From: Cyanobacteriota bacterium
GTDB lineage: Bacteria; Cyanobacteriota; Cyanobacteriia; PCC-6307; Cyanobiaceae
NCBI GenBank assembly: GCA_947463165.1
Contig: CANHSW010000032.1
Location: 1 to 12,649 of the forward strand
DNA: 12,649 nt
Reading direction: 5' to 3'
Shown: positions 1 through 8,043 of the stretch, in pieces
How positions within the stretch are numbered: position 1 is the stretch's first letter
Layout: every line of letters begins with the position of its first letter
Position numbers and translations under genes: made by a program
Notes under the pieces: model-generated
Told to the model about the DNA's origin: nothing
What the model saw: only the letters and a program-made list of their open reading frames with translations
The model's database searches: none

Positions 1-818
1 AGGCGCAGCTTTTTGTTGATCTTGTAGCGACCAACCCGACCGAGGTCGTAGCGCTTGGGATCGAAAAAGCGGCTGTGCAGCAGGCTCTGGCCGCCACTCA
101 CCGAGGGCGGTTCGCCGGGCCGCAGTTTTTTGTACAGCTCCAGCAGCGCCTGGTCTTCCGAGGAGATGCCCTCGTCGTTGGCGGCCTCAATCGACTTTTG
201 GTAGTACTCGGGATGCCGCAGCTTGTCGAGTACGTCGTTATCGGATAGGCCGATGGCGCGCATCAGCACATGGGCATTGATCTTGCGGGTTTTATCCACC
301 CGTACGTGCAGCAGATCGTTCTTATCGGTTTCGAATTTCAGCCAGGCACCGCGGTTGGGGATCAGGCTGGCGTTGAAGGTCTTACGACCGTTCTTATCCT
401 GTTCGTCCTTGAAGTAAACCCCAGGGGAGCGCACGATCTGGTTGACGATCACCCGCTCGGCGCCATTGATGATGAAGGTGCCCCGCTCGGTCATCAGCGG
501 CAGTTCGCCGATGAACACCTCCTGCTCCTTGATCTCGCCGGTTTCCTTGTTCACCAGCCGGCAGGTGACGTACATCTGCGAGGCAAAGGTGGCATCGCGA
601 CGCTTCGCTTCTTCCACGTCGTGGCGCGGACGCTTCAGGCGGTACTCGCTGCCAATGAAATGCAGCTCCAGCTTGCCGGTGTAATCGGTGATCGGTGAGA
701 AGCTCTCTAGCTCTTCAATCAGGCCCTTTTCCAGAAACCACTTGAAGCTGGCCCGTTGCACCTCCACCAGATCTGGCAGGTAGGTGACGGTCTTGGCGAT
801 CTGGATCGCGCTGCTCAT
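1..818 (-). CDS. rpoB: RNA polymerase beta subunit, N-terminal part (partial)
   Basis: This is the start of the beta subunit of DNA-directed RNA polymerase, which forms the catalytic core together with the beta' subunits (split into gamma and beta' in cyanobacteria). The first 272 codons are present and the rest lies beyond the left edge. The protein begins [20 protein letters not shown] and covers the N-terminal beta domains. Visible family motifs are [11 protein letters not shown] (42-52), [16 protein letters not shown] (112-127) followed by IVRSPGVYF (128-136), [11 protein letters not shown] (153-163), and [19 protein letters not shown] (248-266). The RSPGV region corresponds to the N-terminal rifampicin-site cluster of bacterial beta. 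The ATG at 816-818 is chosen because similarity begins at once there; only a weak AGG lies upstream. It follows tatD on the same strand after a 198-base gap holding a hairpin. rpoC1 and rpoC2 would be expected next, outside the window. No frameshift is seen. Confidence 0.98.
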   Translation of the reverse strand, partial: MSSAIQIAKTVTYLPDLVEVQRASFKWFLEKGLIEELESFSPITDYTGKLELHFIGSEYRLKRPRHDVEEAKRRDATFASQMYVTCRLVNKETGEIKEQEVFIGELPLMTERGTFIINGAERVIVNQIVRSPGVYFKDEQDKNGRKTFNASLIPNRGAWLKFETDKNDLLHVRVDKTRKINAHVLMRAIGLSDNDVLDKLRHPEYYQKSIEAANDEGISSEDQALLELYKKLRPGEPPSVSGGQSLLHSRFFDPKRYDLGRVGRYKINKKLR

Positions 819-909
819 GCGGTGAACCTGCAGGAACGGGGGAGAGAGGGGATAAGGCCGGTCTAAAGCTGAAGCCGGTACCAGTTAATTGGCACCTGCC
901 GACACGAAC

Positions 910-932
910 AGCCGCCCCCAGGGGGAGCGGCT
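910..932 (-). promoter_or_regulatory. Strong hairpin in the tatD-rpoB gap
   Basis: An inverted repeat of nine base pairs with one bulged base and a four-base loop lies about 90 bases upstream of the rpoB start. The arms are AGCCGCCCC and GGGGAGCGGCT on the plus strand. No T-run follows in the rpoB direction, so it is not a typical intrinsic terminator. It could be an RNA processing site, an attenuator-like element or a partial terminator after tatD. The 12-base string CAGGGGGAGCGG in its right arm occurs again at 984-995. Function is inferred only from position; the pairing itself is clear. Confidence 0.45.
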
Positions 933-1016
933 GCCGGGTGGCGCGCCTCAACGGACTCGCTTCAAGGCTTCAGGCTTAGACAACAGGGGGAGCGGTACAG
1001 CTTCCGGGCCAATGAA

Positions 1017-1970
1017 TTATCCTACAGTGTCAACGGGCAGATTGAACAGCCTGGAAGCGGTGTCGGTGCTGCATTTCGCCACAGCCTCCAGGCTTTCGCC
1101 CCGCAGTTCGGCCACCTTGGCGGCCACGGCGGCCACGTAGGCCGGCTCGTTGCGCTTGCCCCGCCGCGGTACTGGGGCCAGAAACGGGCAGTCGGTTTCG
1201 ACTAGATAGCGATCCGCCGGTACCGATCTGACGCAGTCATGGGTGGCCTCGGCCTTGGGGAAGGTGACCACGCCGCTGAAACTAATCATCATTCCCAGTT
1301 CCAGAAAAGCGGCCATTTCCGCCGGCGTGCCGCCCCAGCAGTGCATCACCCCGCGCGGGCAACGGCCGGCATCGGCGCGGCGGCGCAGCTCCGCCAGCAT
1401 CGGCTCAGCGGCATCGCGGCAATGGATGATCACCGGCAGATCCAGATCCACCGCCAGGTCGAGCTGGGGCCTAAGCATCGCCAGCTGCTCCTGGAGGTTG
1501 GTGTCGCGAAATAGATCCAGCCCCAGCTCGCCGATCGCCACCACCCTTTCGTCGTCGCTGGCCGCCTGGCGCAGCAGCTGCTGGGTGTCGTGGCGCCAGT
1601 GCTGGGTATCGAGCGGATGCACCCCCACCGAATAGCGCAGTTCCGCGAAGCGATCGGCCAGGGCGCGAATCGCCGGGATCTCGGCGGGTTCCACGCAGGC
1701 GTGCACCAGGGCCTTGACGCCGGCATCCCGCCAGCGCTGGGCCACCTCATCGAGATCCTGGTCGAAGTTGCGAAAAACGATGTGGCAGTGGCTATCCACC
1801 AGGGTTGGCAGCCGATCAGCTGTAGCTGAACCAACCTGGGAGCTCTGGTCTGGACTGGCTCGCCCAGGCCCGAGTGAATCTGCGCGCCCGCCCTGGGCTG
1901 GGGGCTCGGTGGCTGGGGGCTCGCTGCAGGGGTTGGCCATGGCGGTTTCCGGCGCTTTGGAGGCCGCCAT
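1017..1970 (-). CDS. tatD: TatD-family metal-dependent hydrolase (deoxyribonuclease-like)
   Basis: This is a TatD-type member of the amidohydrolase-like TIM-barrel hydrolases; characterised members are metal-dependent DNases in the cytoplasm. The metal ligands can be read off: DSHCH (59-63) with His61 and His63, Glu148 in IGELGLD, His183 in VIIHCRD, His210 in GVMHCWGG, and Asp260 in the hallmark ETDCPFLAPVPRRGKRNEP. At 317 residues it is about 50 longer than the usual 260. The first ~55 residues are rich in Ala, Pro, Ser and Gly and precede the barrel, so the true start may be later. The other in-frame ATG is at 1938-1940 (Met11), and neither ATG has a clear ribosome binding site. It starts 14 bases after the rpsT stop, so co-transcription with rpsT is likely, and rpoB follows on the same strand. 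Confidence 0.93.
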   Translation of the reverse strand: MAASKAPETAMANPCSEPPATEPPAQGGRADSLGPGRASPDQSSQVGSATADRLPTLVDSHCHIVFRNFDQDLDEVAQRWRDAGVKALVHACVEPAEIPAIRALADRFAELRYSVGVHPLDTQHWRHDTQQLLRQAASDDERVVAIGELGLDLFRDTNLQEQLAMLRPQLDLAVDLDLPVIIHCRDAAEPMLAELRRRADAGRCPRGVMHCWGGTPAEMAAFLELGMMISFSGVVTFPKAEATHDCVRSVPADRYLVETDCPFLAPVPRRGKRNEPAYVAAVAAKVAELRGESLEAVAKCSTDTASRLFNLPVDTVG

Positions 1971-1984
1971 GGTGGCAACCGGGA

Positions 1985-3724
<1,740 letters not shown>

Positions 3725-3760
3725 CTTGCCCCCCGTTGGTGCCCAGGCTTTCGCTGAGGA

Positions 3761-3846
3761 AACCAGTTTCGTGTTGGGCACCCAGTTTGGGCTTGCCACC
3801 CAGTTTTGGGAGCCGGCTTCAACTTGGAGAACCAGTTTCGTCTTGG
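3761..3846. repeat. Four short degenerate repeats of an ACC(C/A)AGTTT unit
   Basis: Downstream of hisD the motif AACCAGTTTCGT occurs at 3761-3772 and again at 3830-3841. The two copies extend to 16 matches over 17 bases (AACCAGTTTCGTSTTGG). Between them lie two related units, ACCCAGTTTGGG (3780-3791) and ACCCAGTTTTGGG (3798-3810). Start-to-start distances are 19, 18 and 32 bases. A small palindrome, CTTGG-TTA-CCAAG (3842-3854), follows directly. Spacing and unit length are irregular and too short for CRISPR. It looks like a degenerated intergenic repeat cluster; function unknown. Confidence 0.6.
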
Positions 3847-3875
3847 TTACCAAGCAGGGAGCTGCCGAGGCGTCC

Positions 3876-3907
3876 AGGCCCCGCAAAGGGGCTTAACATT
3901 TTCTTGA
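3876..3907 (+). terminator. Possible rho-independent terminator after hisD
   Basis: A stem is formed by AGGCCCC (3876-3882) and GGGGCTT (3888-3894) around the loop GCAAA, with one G-T pair. The sequence after it, AACATTTTCTTG, is T-rich but not an unbroken T-run. It lies about 150 bases after the hisD stop and just before the small gene at 3927. It could therefore end hisD transcription, or be a leader hairpin of that small gene. Confidence 0.4.
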
Positions 3908-3926
3908 GATTTGGGATTTCCCCACT

Positions 3927-4079
3927 TTGTACGAAGATCACCCTGTGATGGTGGCCATGGCTCGCCAGCTGCTCGATTTGGAGCGGGTGTATCGCCTGGA
4001 GCCCACCGAATTCAATCGCTACCGGCTGGTGCAACTGGAGCAGCGCCGGGCCCAGTGGCTGACGGCGCCCCAGCCCTAA
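3927..4079 (+). CDS. Small hypothetical protein (about 50 residues)
   Basis: A short frame reading (M/L)YEDHPVMVAMARQLLDLE and ending RAQWLTAPQP before TAA at 4077-4079. I do not recognise a named family. Evidence that it is real: codons carry the same strong third-position G/C bias as neighbouring genes (CTG, GAG, CGG, GTG, CAG throughout). The peptide is also a plausible amphipathic helical protein with a charged second half (NRYRLVQLEQRRAQW) and no low-complexity sequence. No ATG precedes the coding-like part: TTG at 3927 gives 50 residues, GTG at 3945 44 residues, and ATG at 3948 43 residues. The frame is open back to a TAA at 3894. It lies between hisD and the converging sugar kinase, whose stop is 66 bases away. 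No transmembrane segment or signal peptide is visible. Function unknown. Confidence 0.6.
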   Translation: MYEDHPVMVAMARQLLDLERVYRLEPTEFNRYRLVQLEQRRAQWLTAPQP

Positions 4080-4145
4080 ACCGCCACTGCCCGGCCGCTA
4101 TGCCTGGCCGCTACTTACCAGCCGCTTCTACCTGGCCCATACCCC

Positions 4146-5018
4146 CTAGCCGGCCAACCGCAGTTGGCTGGCGTAGGGACCCAGCCCCCCAGCGCAGGCC
4201 GCACCGCAGTGACAACCAAGGCTGACGGCCTGCTCCACACTCCAACCGGCGGCCATGCCAGCGGTTACCCCAGCCGCGAAGCTGTCTCCACAGCCGTAGC
4301 TGTCCACCAGGGGGCTGGGCAGCTCTGGGGCGGCAAAGCGCCCGCCAGGCGTGGCCAGACCGCCCCGGGCTCCCTCGGTGGCCAGGCGCAACAGGGGGGC
4401 GGGGTCCAGGGCCCCGGCCGGCACCGCCTCGCCCGGGTCGAGGCCGCTGCCAATCAAGGCATCCAGCCCGATGCCAGCTGCCTGCAGCATCGCTAGCCGC
4501 ACCCGGGGCGTGGCCCCAAGCCAGCGGGCCTGGCGGCAGATTTCCAGGGCCGCTACGTCGGCTGCGGTGATGAAGGCGCCATCGCAATCGGCCAGTTGCC
4601 GCCAGTCCAGGGGATCGGCGGCGCCGGGGGTGAGGCGATCGCCAATCACGGTGATCGTGCGCTCGCCGCTGGCATCGACAAAACTGACGCCGCGGCGGCT
4701 GGGGCCATCCCGCCAGGCCACCTGCAAATCCAAGCCCAGGGCGGTGAGCCGCTCCGCACTCTGGCGGCCGATGGCATCGCGCCCCAGGGCCGTGAAAAAA
4801 CTCACCCGCTGGCCCGTGAGTCGCGCCAGTTGCACAGCCACCACGGCGCCGCCGCCGGCCGGTTCCTCCAAGAAGGTGTTGGCATGGGAGATGCTGCCGG
4901 CGGCCGGCAGCGTCTCCACACCAATGAAGCTCACCCACTCGATGTGGCCCACCACCGCCAGCCGCAATGGCGGTAGCGGCGGCAGGGAGCTGAGGGGATG
5001 CAACTGCATCGAATGCAC
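4146..5018 (-). CDS. PfkB-family carbohydrate kinase (ribokinase-like)
   Basis: A cytoplasmic ATP-dependent sugar or nucleoside kinase of the PfkB/ribokinase superfamily. The signature is DSYGCGDSFAAGVTAGMAAG (239-258), matching the family's D-T-x-G-A-G-D motif. Gly242, Cys243 and Gly244 form the anion hole and Asp245 is the expected catalytic base. The N-terminal half has the expected layout: a first beta strand LRLAVVGHIEWVSF, a glycine-rich segment EEPAGGGAVVAVQLARL (51-67), then FFTALGRDAIGRQSAERL. At 290 residues it is of usual length. The substrate cannot be read from sequence; members act on ribose, fructose, adenosine and others. The predicted start is GTG at 5016-5018; an ATG three codons on (5007-5009) is an equally good choice. 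It is transcribed towards the 3927 gene and lies 413 bases from the M16 pair, so it probably has its own promoter. Confidence 0.9.
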   Translation of the reverse strand: MHSMQLHPLSSLPPLPPLRLAVVGHIEWVSFIGVETLPAAGSISHANTFLEEPAGGGAVVAVQLARLTGQRVSFFTALGRDAIGRQSAERLTALGLDLQVAWRDGPSRRGVSFVDASGERTITVIGDRLTPGAADPLDWRQLADCDGAFITAADVAALEICRQARWLGATPRVRLAMLQAAGIGLDALIGSGLDPGEAVPAGALDPAPLLRLATEGARGGLATPGGRFAAPELPSPLVDSYGCGDSFAAGVTAGMAAGWSVEQAVSLGCHCGAACAGGLGPYASQLRLAG

Positions 5019-5060
5019 CGGGAGCGACGCCTCAATCCTGCCCCCTCACCCTTTTCCCAG

Positions 5061-5231
5061 CTAGCGCCAATACTTGAGCGGCGCAATAGCCAATGCCAGC
5101 GCAATAGCCAAACCACGGAAATAGCCAACCGGCGTAAATTTCCAATCATCATATACAGCCAAACTTGGCAACTGATGATTACTGCCACTATTGCTGGTAC
5201 TGGTACTGCCGTAACTACTATTACAGGCACC
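5061..5231 (-). other. Short open frame, possible small membrane peptide or gene remnant
   Basis: On the minus strand a 56-codon frame follows directly after a TGA (5232-5234) and ends at TAG (5061-5063). Its first 20 codons are rich in Ser, Asn, Gly and Thr. The rest reads AVYDDWKFTPVGYFRG, then the hydrophobic LAIALALAIAPL, then KYWR. The only possible starts are TTG at 5169-5171 (36 residues) or TTG at 5160-5162 (33 residues), neither with a ribosome binding site. A hydrophobic stretch before a basic tail resembles a membrane anchor. Codon usage is more A/T-rich than in neighbouring genes, and part of the hydrophobic stretch is encoded by the AATAGCCAA repeat. It could be a decayed 3' end of a larger gene or chance. 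Confidence 0.2.
5081..5128. repeat. Three copies of an AATAGCCAA unit, 17-18 base period
   Basis: AATAGCCAA occurs at 5085-5093, 5103-5111 and 5120-5128. The first two copies are part of a longer identical string, GCGCAATAGCCAA (5081-5093 and 5099-5111), with a period of 18 bases. The third is 17 bases on and less well conserved. It lies about 65 bases upstream of the start of the PfkB-like kinase, in its probable promoter region. It may be a binding-site array or a simple duplication. Confidence 0.6.
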
Positions 5232-5263
5232 TCAAAAAATCCCAAATCCCACCGGTCTGATGA

Positions 5264-5298
5264 TTAGGCAAGCTTTGCGGTGACTGACCTTGCCCTAA
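5264..5298. other. Imperfect hairpin in the pfkB-M16 gap
   Basis: TTAGGCAAG (5264-5272) pairs with CTTGCCCTAA (5289-5298) with one bulged base, leaving a 16-base loop. It lies about 135 bases after the M16 stop in the M16 direction of transcription. A T-run is not directly adjacent, although TTTTTTG follows some 20-30 bases further on the minus strand. It may contribute to ending the M16 transcript, but the support is weak. Confidence 0.25.
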
Positions 5299-5332
5299 CC
5301 AATAGGGGCTGAGTTGGCAATTTATCGAGATG

Positions 5333-5422
5333 CCTTTACCGCTATCGCTACCGCTGCCGCCGTTACCACTACTACCGTTACCGCTACTGCCGTTAATACT
5401 ACTACTGCCTTTGCTACTACTG
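5333..5422. repeat. Degenerate tandem repeat, roughly 15-base units
   Basis: Six units lie end to end directly after the stop of the second M16 gene. They are CCTTTACCGCTATCG (5333-5347), CTACCGCTGCCG (5348-5359), CCGTTACCACTACTA (5360-5374), CCGTTACCGCTACTG (5375-5389), an 18-base unit CCGTTAATACTACTACTG (5390-5407) and CCTTTGCTACTACTG (5408-5422). Unit lengths are 12, 15 or 18, all multiples of three. Read on the minus strand this would encode Gly-Ser-Ser-Gly-Asn type repeats, but that frame has no start codon. A similar, less regular island lies at 5179-5225 and shares ACTGCCGT and ACTACTA. Confidence 0.7.
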
Positions 5423-5431
5423 CCCTTGCAG

Positions 5432-6724
5432 CTAATGCCGTCGCTGCCAGACCGCCGTGGCGGCGGTTAAGGCAGAGCCTGGGCCACAGAGGCTCAGGTA
5501 GGGAGATTGCAATTGTCTTTGGGCAGCCTGTTGTAGATCTTGGGCTGAGAGTTGCTCGGCCCGGGCCAGGGTGTCGGCCACGTGGGTTTCAGCCAGGCCA
5601 TGGCCAAGCACCATGGCCATGCGATCGGCAATCTGGCCGCAGGTTTGGCGGCCCATGGCGTCTTGGCCGCGGAATTTGGCCTTGGCCAGGGCCAGTTCCG
5701 ACTCCGAGAGCGGCTGCTGCAGTAACCGCTGCCACTCATCCAGCAGGGCAGCGGTGGCCTCCGCGGCCCGATCGGCGGAGGTGGAGAGGTGCCAAACAAA
5801 GGGCGTCGCCCCCCGGCGGGCCGGCATGTGCACGCCCACGTCGTAGGCCAGGCCCCGCTCCTCCCGCATGGTCACGAACAGCCGGCTCGACATCCCCAGC
5901 CCCAGGTGGGACTGCAGCAATCTCAGCGGCAGGGCGTCGGCATGGCTGATCGGCACGGTGGCGGCCCCCAGCATCAGCACCAGTTGCTCGGTGTCTTGTT
6001 CAATGCTGCCGAGGCGTTCGCCGCCTCTGCCGCCCGGCCCAGCCTGGCTGCCTGGCAGCTGGGTGGACCAGGGCTTCTGCCGCAGATCCTGCTCCAGCAA
6101 CTGCAGCAGCCCGTCGCTGGGCTGGCCGCAGAGCACCAGCACGGCCCCCCCCTGGCCCAGCTGGGCGGCGCGCCGGCCCAGGGCGGCGGCGTCGAGTTGT
6201 TTCAACTCAGACTCCACCCCCAGGGGGTCGTGGCCATAGGGGCCATGGCCGTACAACTGGTGGCGCAGCCGGTCGTGAGCGAGCTGGAAGGGGTCCTCCC
6301 GCTGGCGCTGCAAGCTCTGCAGGTTGAGCTGCCGTTCCAGCTCAATTTGATCTGGCTCCAGCCGGGGCTCCCGCACCATGGCCAGCAGCAGCGGCAGCAG
6401 CAGCGCTGCATCATCGGCAGCGCACTTGAGGCTCAGCCCCAGGTGGTCTTCGCTGGCTTCAGCCCGCAGGGCGGCACCGCAGCCTTCCACCAGGTCGGCC
6501 AACCCCTCGGCATCGAGCTCGGCGCAGCCGCGGGTGAGCAGGCCGGCCAACAACTGGGCCGCACCGCGCTCGCCAGGGGCGTCGCCGCCGCTGCCACCGC
6601 AGATCCATAGCCGCGCCGCCAATACCCGCGGTCCGCTGCGGCGCTGCAGCCTCCAGGGCAGGCCCCCGGGCAACGCCTGGTGTTCCCAATCGCCGAACTG
6701 AGGGGTGATCTGAGGGGTATTCAT
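5432..6724 (-). CDS. M16-family peptidase subunit lacking the zinc motif
   Basis: A 430-residue protein of the M16 (pitrilysin / mitochondrial processing peptidase-like) fold with two tandem domains. Where active members have HxxEH, this one has GAAQLLAGLLTRG (54-66): Gln57, Ala60 and Gly61 replace the two His and the Glu, so it should not bind catalytic zinc. The C-terminal domain does have the conserved substrate-binding motif, SSRLFVTMREERGLAYDV (279-296), with Arg287/Arg290 and Tyr294. This is the pattern of the non-catalytic partner in heterodimeric M16B enzymes. The ATG at 6722-6724 overlaps the stop of the upstream M16 gene by four bases (ATGA), so the two should be translationally coupled. 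A longer frame reaches 6805 but runs into the upstream gene and has an Ala/Gly/Pro-rich head. Substrate unknown; no signal peptide is evident. Confidence 0.9.
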   Translation of the reverse strand: MNTPQITPQFGDWEHQALPGGLPWRLQRRSGPRVLAARLWICGGSGGDAPGERGAAQLLAGLLTRGCAELDAEGLADLVEGCGAALRAEASEDHLGLSLKCAADDAALLLPLLLAMVREPRLEPDQIELERQLNLQSLQRQREDPFQLAHDRLRHQLYGHGPYGHDPLGVESELKQLDAAALGRRAAQLGQGGAVLVLCGQPSDGLLQLLEQDLRQKPWSTQLPGSQAGPGGRGGERLGSIEQDTEQLVLMLGAATVPISHADALPLRLLQSHLGLGMSSRLFVTMREERGLAYDVGVHMPARRGATPFVWHLSTSADRAAEATAALLDEWQRLLQQPLSESELALAKAKFRGQDAMGRQTCGQIADRMAMVLGHGLAETHVADTLARAEQLSAQDLQQAAQRQLQSPYLSLCGPGSALTAATAVWQRRH

Positions 6725-8022
6725 GCGGGCAGGGCCTCCAACAGGCAGGCCCGCCGCGGATCCAGCAGGGGCAGCGCCTGCAGCCTCAGCCGCTCCGGAC
6801 TCCAAGCCGCCAGCAGCTCCAGGGGCCGGGCCAGCTCCTGGTCACGGCCCCAGAGGTGGTTGTTGCCGATCAGGCCGGCCACCCCCCCCGGTGCCTCCAG
6901 GCCAAAGCGATAGCCGTTGGTAACCAGGCGTTGGGCCCGCTGCCATTCGGCGGCGCCGATCGGGTCCGCCATCGCCTCCTGCCAAACCGTTTGGATCGCC
7001 TCCCGTACGGCTGGCAGGTCGTCGGCTTCGCAGACCACCTCCAGCAGGGCCAGGCTGGCGCACTCCATCACGTGCAGATCCAGGTCGATGCTCTCAACGA
7101 TGCGCAGCTGTTCCCGCAGCCGCTCCACCAGGCGGCTGCGGCGCCCCTCCGCCAGCACCGTGGTGAGCAGATCCGCTCCCATCACCCCCTCCTGATCGCT
7201 GGCGGCGGGCAGTTGCCAGGCCATCAGCAGCCGCGCCGATTCCAACCGCGGCAAGCTGATCCGGTGCTCCCCGGGCCGCAGCCGCAAGCTGGGCAGCTGT
7301 TCGCCGGCAACAGCCGGCTGCAGGCTGGCCAGGGCACTGGTGTTTAGCGCCGTCTCCAGCTCCAGCCCAGCCGCCGCTATCGCTCCGGTGATTGCCAGCA
7401 CGCAGTGATCGGCGCGATAGCGGCGGCGCTGGAAGCTGGCCATCGCCTCTGGGGTGTGGGCCAGTAATCGGGGCCGCAGCCCCAGGATCGGCAGGCCGTA
7501 ATTGTGGCTGCCGCAGGCGTGGCCCAGCAGCACCTGCAGGGCCCGATCGTCCGGTTGGTCTTCGCTCTGGGCCAGTTCTTCGAGCACCACCTGCCGCTCC
7601 ATGGCAAAGGCCTCGGGGTCTAGGGCCGGCGCCAGCACCAAATCCAGCAGCAATTCCAGGGCCTCCGGCGCCGCCTCCGGAGGGATGAGTACGTGGTAGT
7701 GCACGTCGTCGAAACCGGTGGCGGCATTGCTGCTGCCGCCCAAGGCCTCAATGCGTAGATCGAACTCGCCGGCGGCCAACCGCTGGGAACCCTTGAACAC
7801 CATGTGTTCGAGGAAGTGGGCGATGCCGCTCTCCTCGGAGCGCTCGAACAGGCTGCCGCCACGACACCAGAAATCCAGGCAGACCAGGGGGGCATCCGGC
7901 ATCGCCAGGCTCACCACCCGGGCCCCGTTGGCCAGCCGCCGGCTTTGGGGGGGCGCCAGGCCGGGCAGCAGGGGGGCGCAGTCAGCCTGGGGCAAGCGGT
8001 TAAACCGTGGCAGGATCTGCAT
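6721..8022 (-). CDS. M16-family zinc metallopeptidase, catalytic subunit
   Basis: A 433-residue M16-family peptidase. The inverted zinc motif is present as [13 protein letters not shown] (66-78), where His69 and His73 bind zinc and Glu72 is the catalytic base. The third ligand is expected to be Glu149 in [15 protein letters not shown], at the usual spacing of about 75 residues. [17 protein letters not shown] (98-114) is also typical. The C-terminal domain reads [19 protein letters not shown] where active single-chain enzymes have an Arg...Tyr pair; the Tyr is missing, so it probably relies on the partner encoded next. The ATG at 8020-8022 gives [12 protein letters not shown]; a TTG at 8041-8043 would add seven residues and touch the pcyA start. 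Its stop overlaps the next gene by four bases. It is divergent from pcyA with only 21 bases between start codons. Substrate unknown. Confidence 0.92.
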   Translation of the reverse strand: MQILPRFNRLPQADCAPLLPGLAPPQSRRLANGARVVSLAMPDAPLVCLDFWCRGGSLFERSEESGIAHFLEHMVFKGSQRLAAGEFDLRIEALGGSSNAATGFDDVHYHVLIPPEAAPEALELLLDLVLAPALDPEAFAMERQVVLEELAQSEDQPDDRALQVLLGHACGSHNYGLPILGLRPRLLAHTPEAMASFQRRRYRADHCVLAITGAIAAAGLELETALNTSALASLQPAVAGEQLPSLRLRPGEHRISLPRLESARLLMAWQLPAASDQEGVMGADLLTTVLAEGRRSRLVERLREQLRIVESIDLDLHVMECASLALLEVVCEADDLPAVREAIQTVWQEAMADPIGAAEWQRAQRLVTNGYRFGLEAPGGVAGLIGNNHLWGRDQELARPLELLAAWSPERLRLQALPLLDPRRACLLEALPA

Positions 8023-8043
8023 TCTGCTGGTCCGGCCACCCAA

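Larger units (their letters stand above)
5019..5431. other. Gene-poor, repeat-rich gap between pfkB-like and M16 genes
   Basis: This stretch holds no gene I can support. It is visibly less GC-rich than either flank, with many TTA, ACT and AAT triplets. It contains three AATAGCCAA repeats (5085-5128), two islands of ACTGCC/TTA/ACT triplets (5179-5225 and 5333-5422) and an imperfect hairpin (5264-5298). It probably also contains the promoter of the downstream kinase and the 3' end of the M16 transcript. Short open frames exist on the minus strand, but they lack good starts. Confidence 0.6.

Noticed and set aside
3761..3846. CRISPR array
   Set aside because: Units are only 12-17 bases, of two subtypes, with spacers too short and irregular; no cas gene nearby.
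4080..4145. Bidirectional terminator between the small gene and the kinase
   Set aside because: GGCCG/CGGCC strings can pair but the loop is long and no T-run follows on either strand, so I could not support it.
4111..4938. Minus-strand frame overlapping the PfkB-like kinase
   Set aside because: Gly/Arg/Pro-rich out-of-frame reading of the kinase gene; no family motif.
4931..5245. Minus-strand frame starting GFFEVPVIVVTAVPVPAIVAV
   Set aside because: Hydrophobic at first sight, but it is the triplet repeat read in another frame. It continues out of frame into the kinase gene, and starts at TTG without a ribosome binding site.
5314..5949. Plus-strand frame beginning with Thr/Ala/Val repeats and running into the M16 gene
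   Set aside because: The first part is the translated triplet repeat and the rest is antisense to an intact M16 gene; the start would be TTG with no ribosome binding site.
5789..6610. Plus-strand Gln/Gly-rich frame opposite the second M16 gene
   Set aside because: Antisense shadow; low complexity, no motif, and the opposite strand has a full-length protein.
6725..6805. Upstream extension of the second M16 gene to 6805
   Set aside because: It would overlap the first M16 gene by 85 bases and adds an Ala/Gly/Pro-rich segment; the ATG at 6722-6724 gives the usual four-base overlap.
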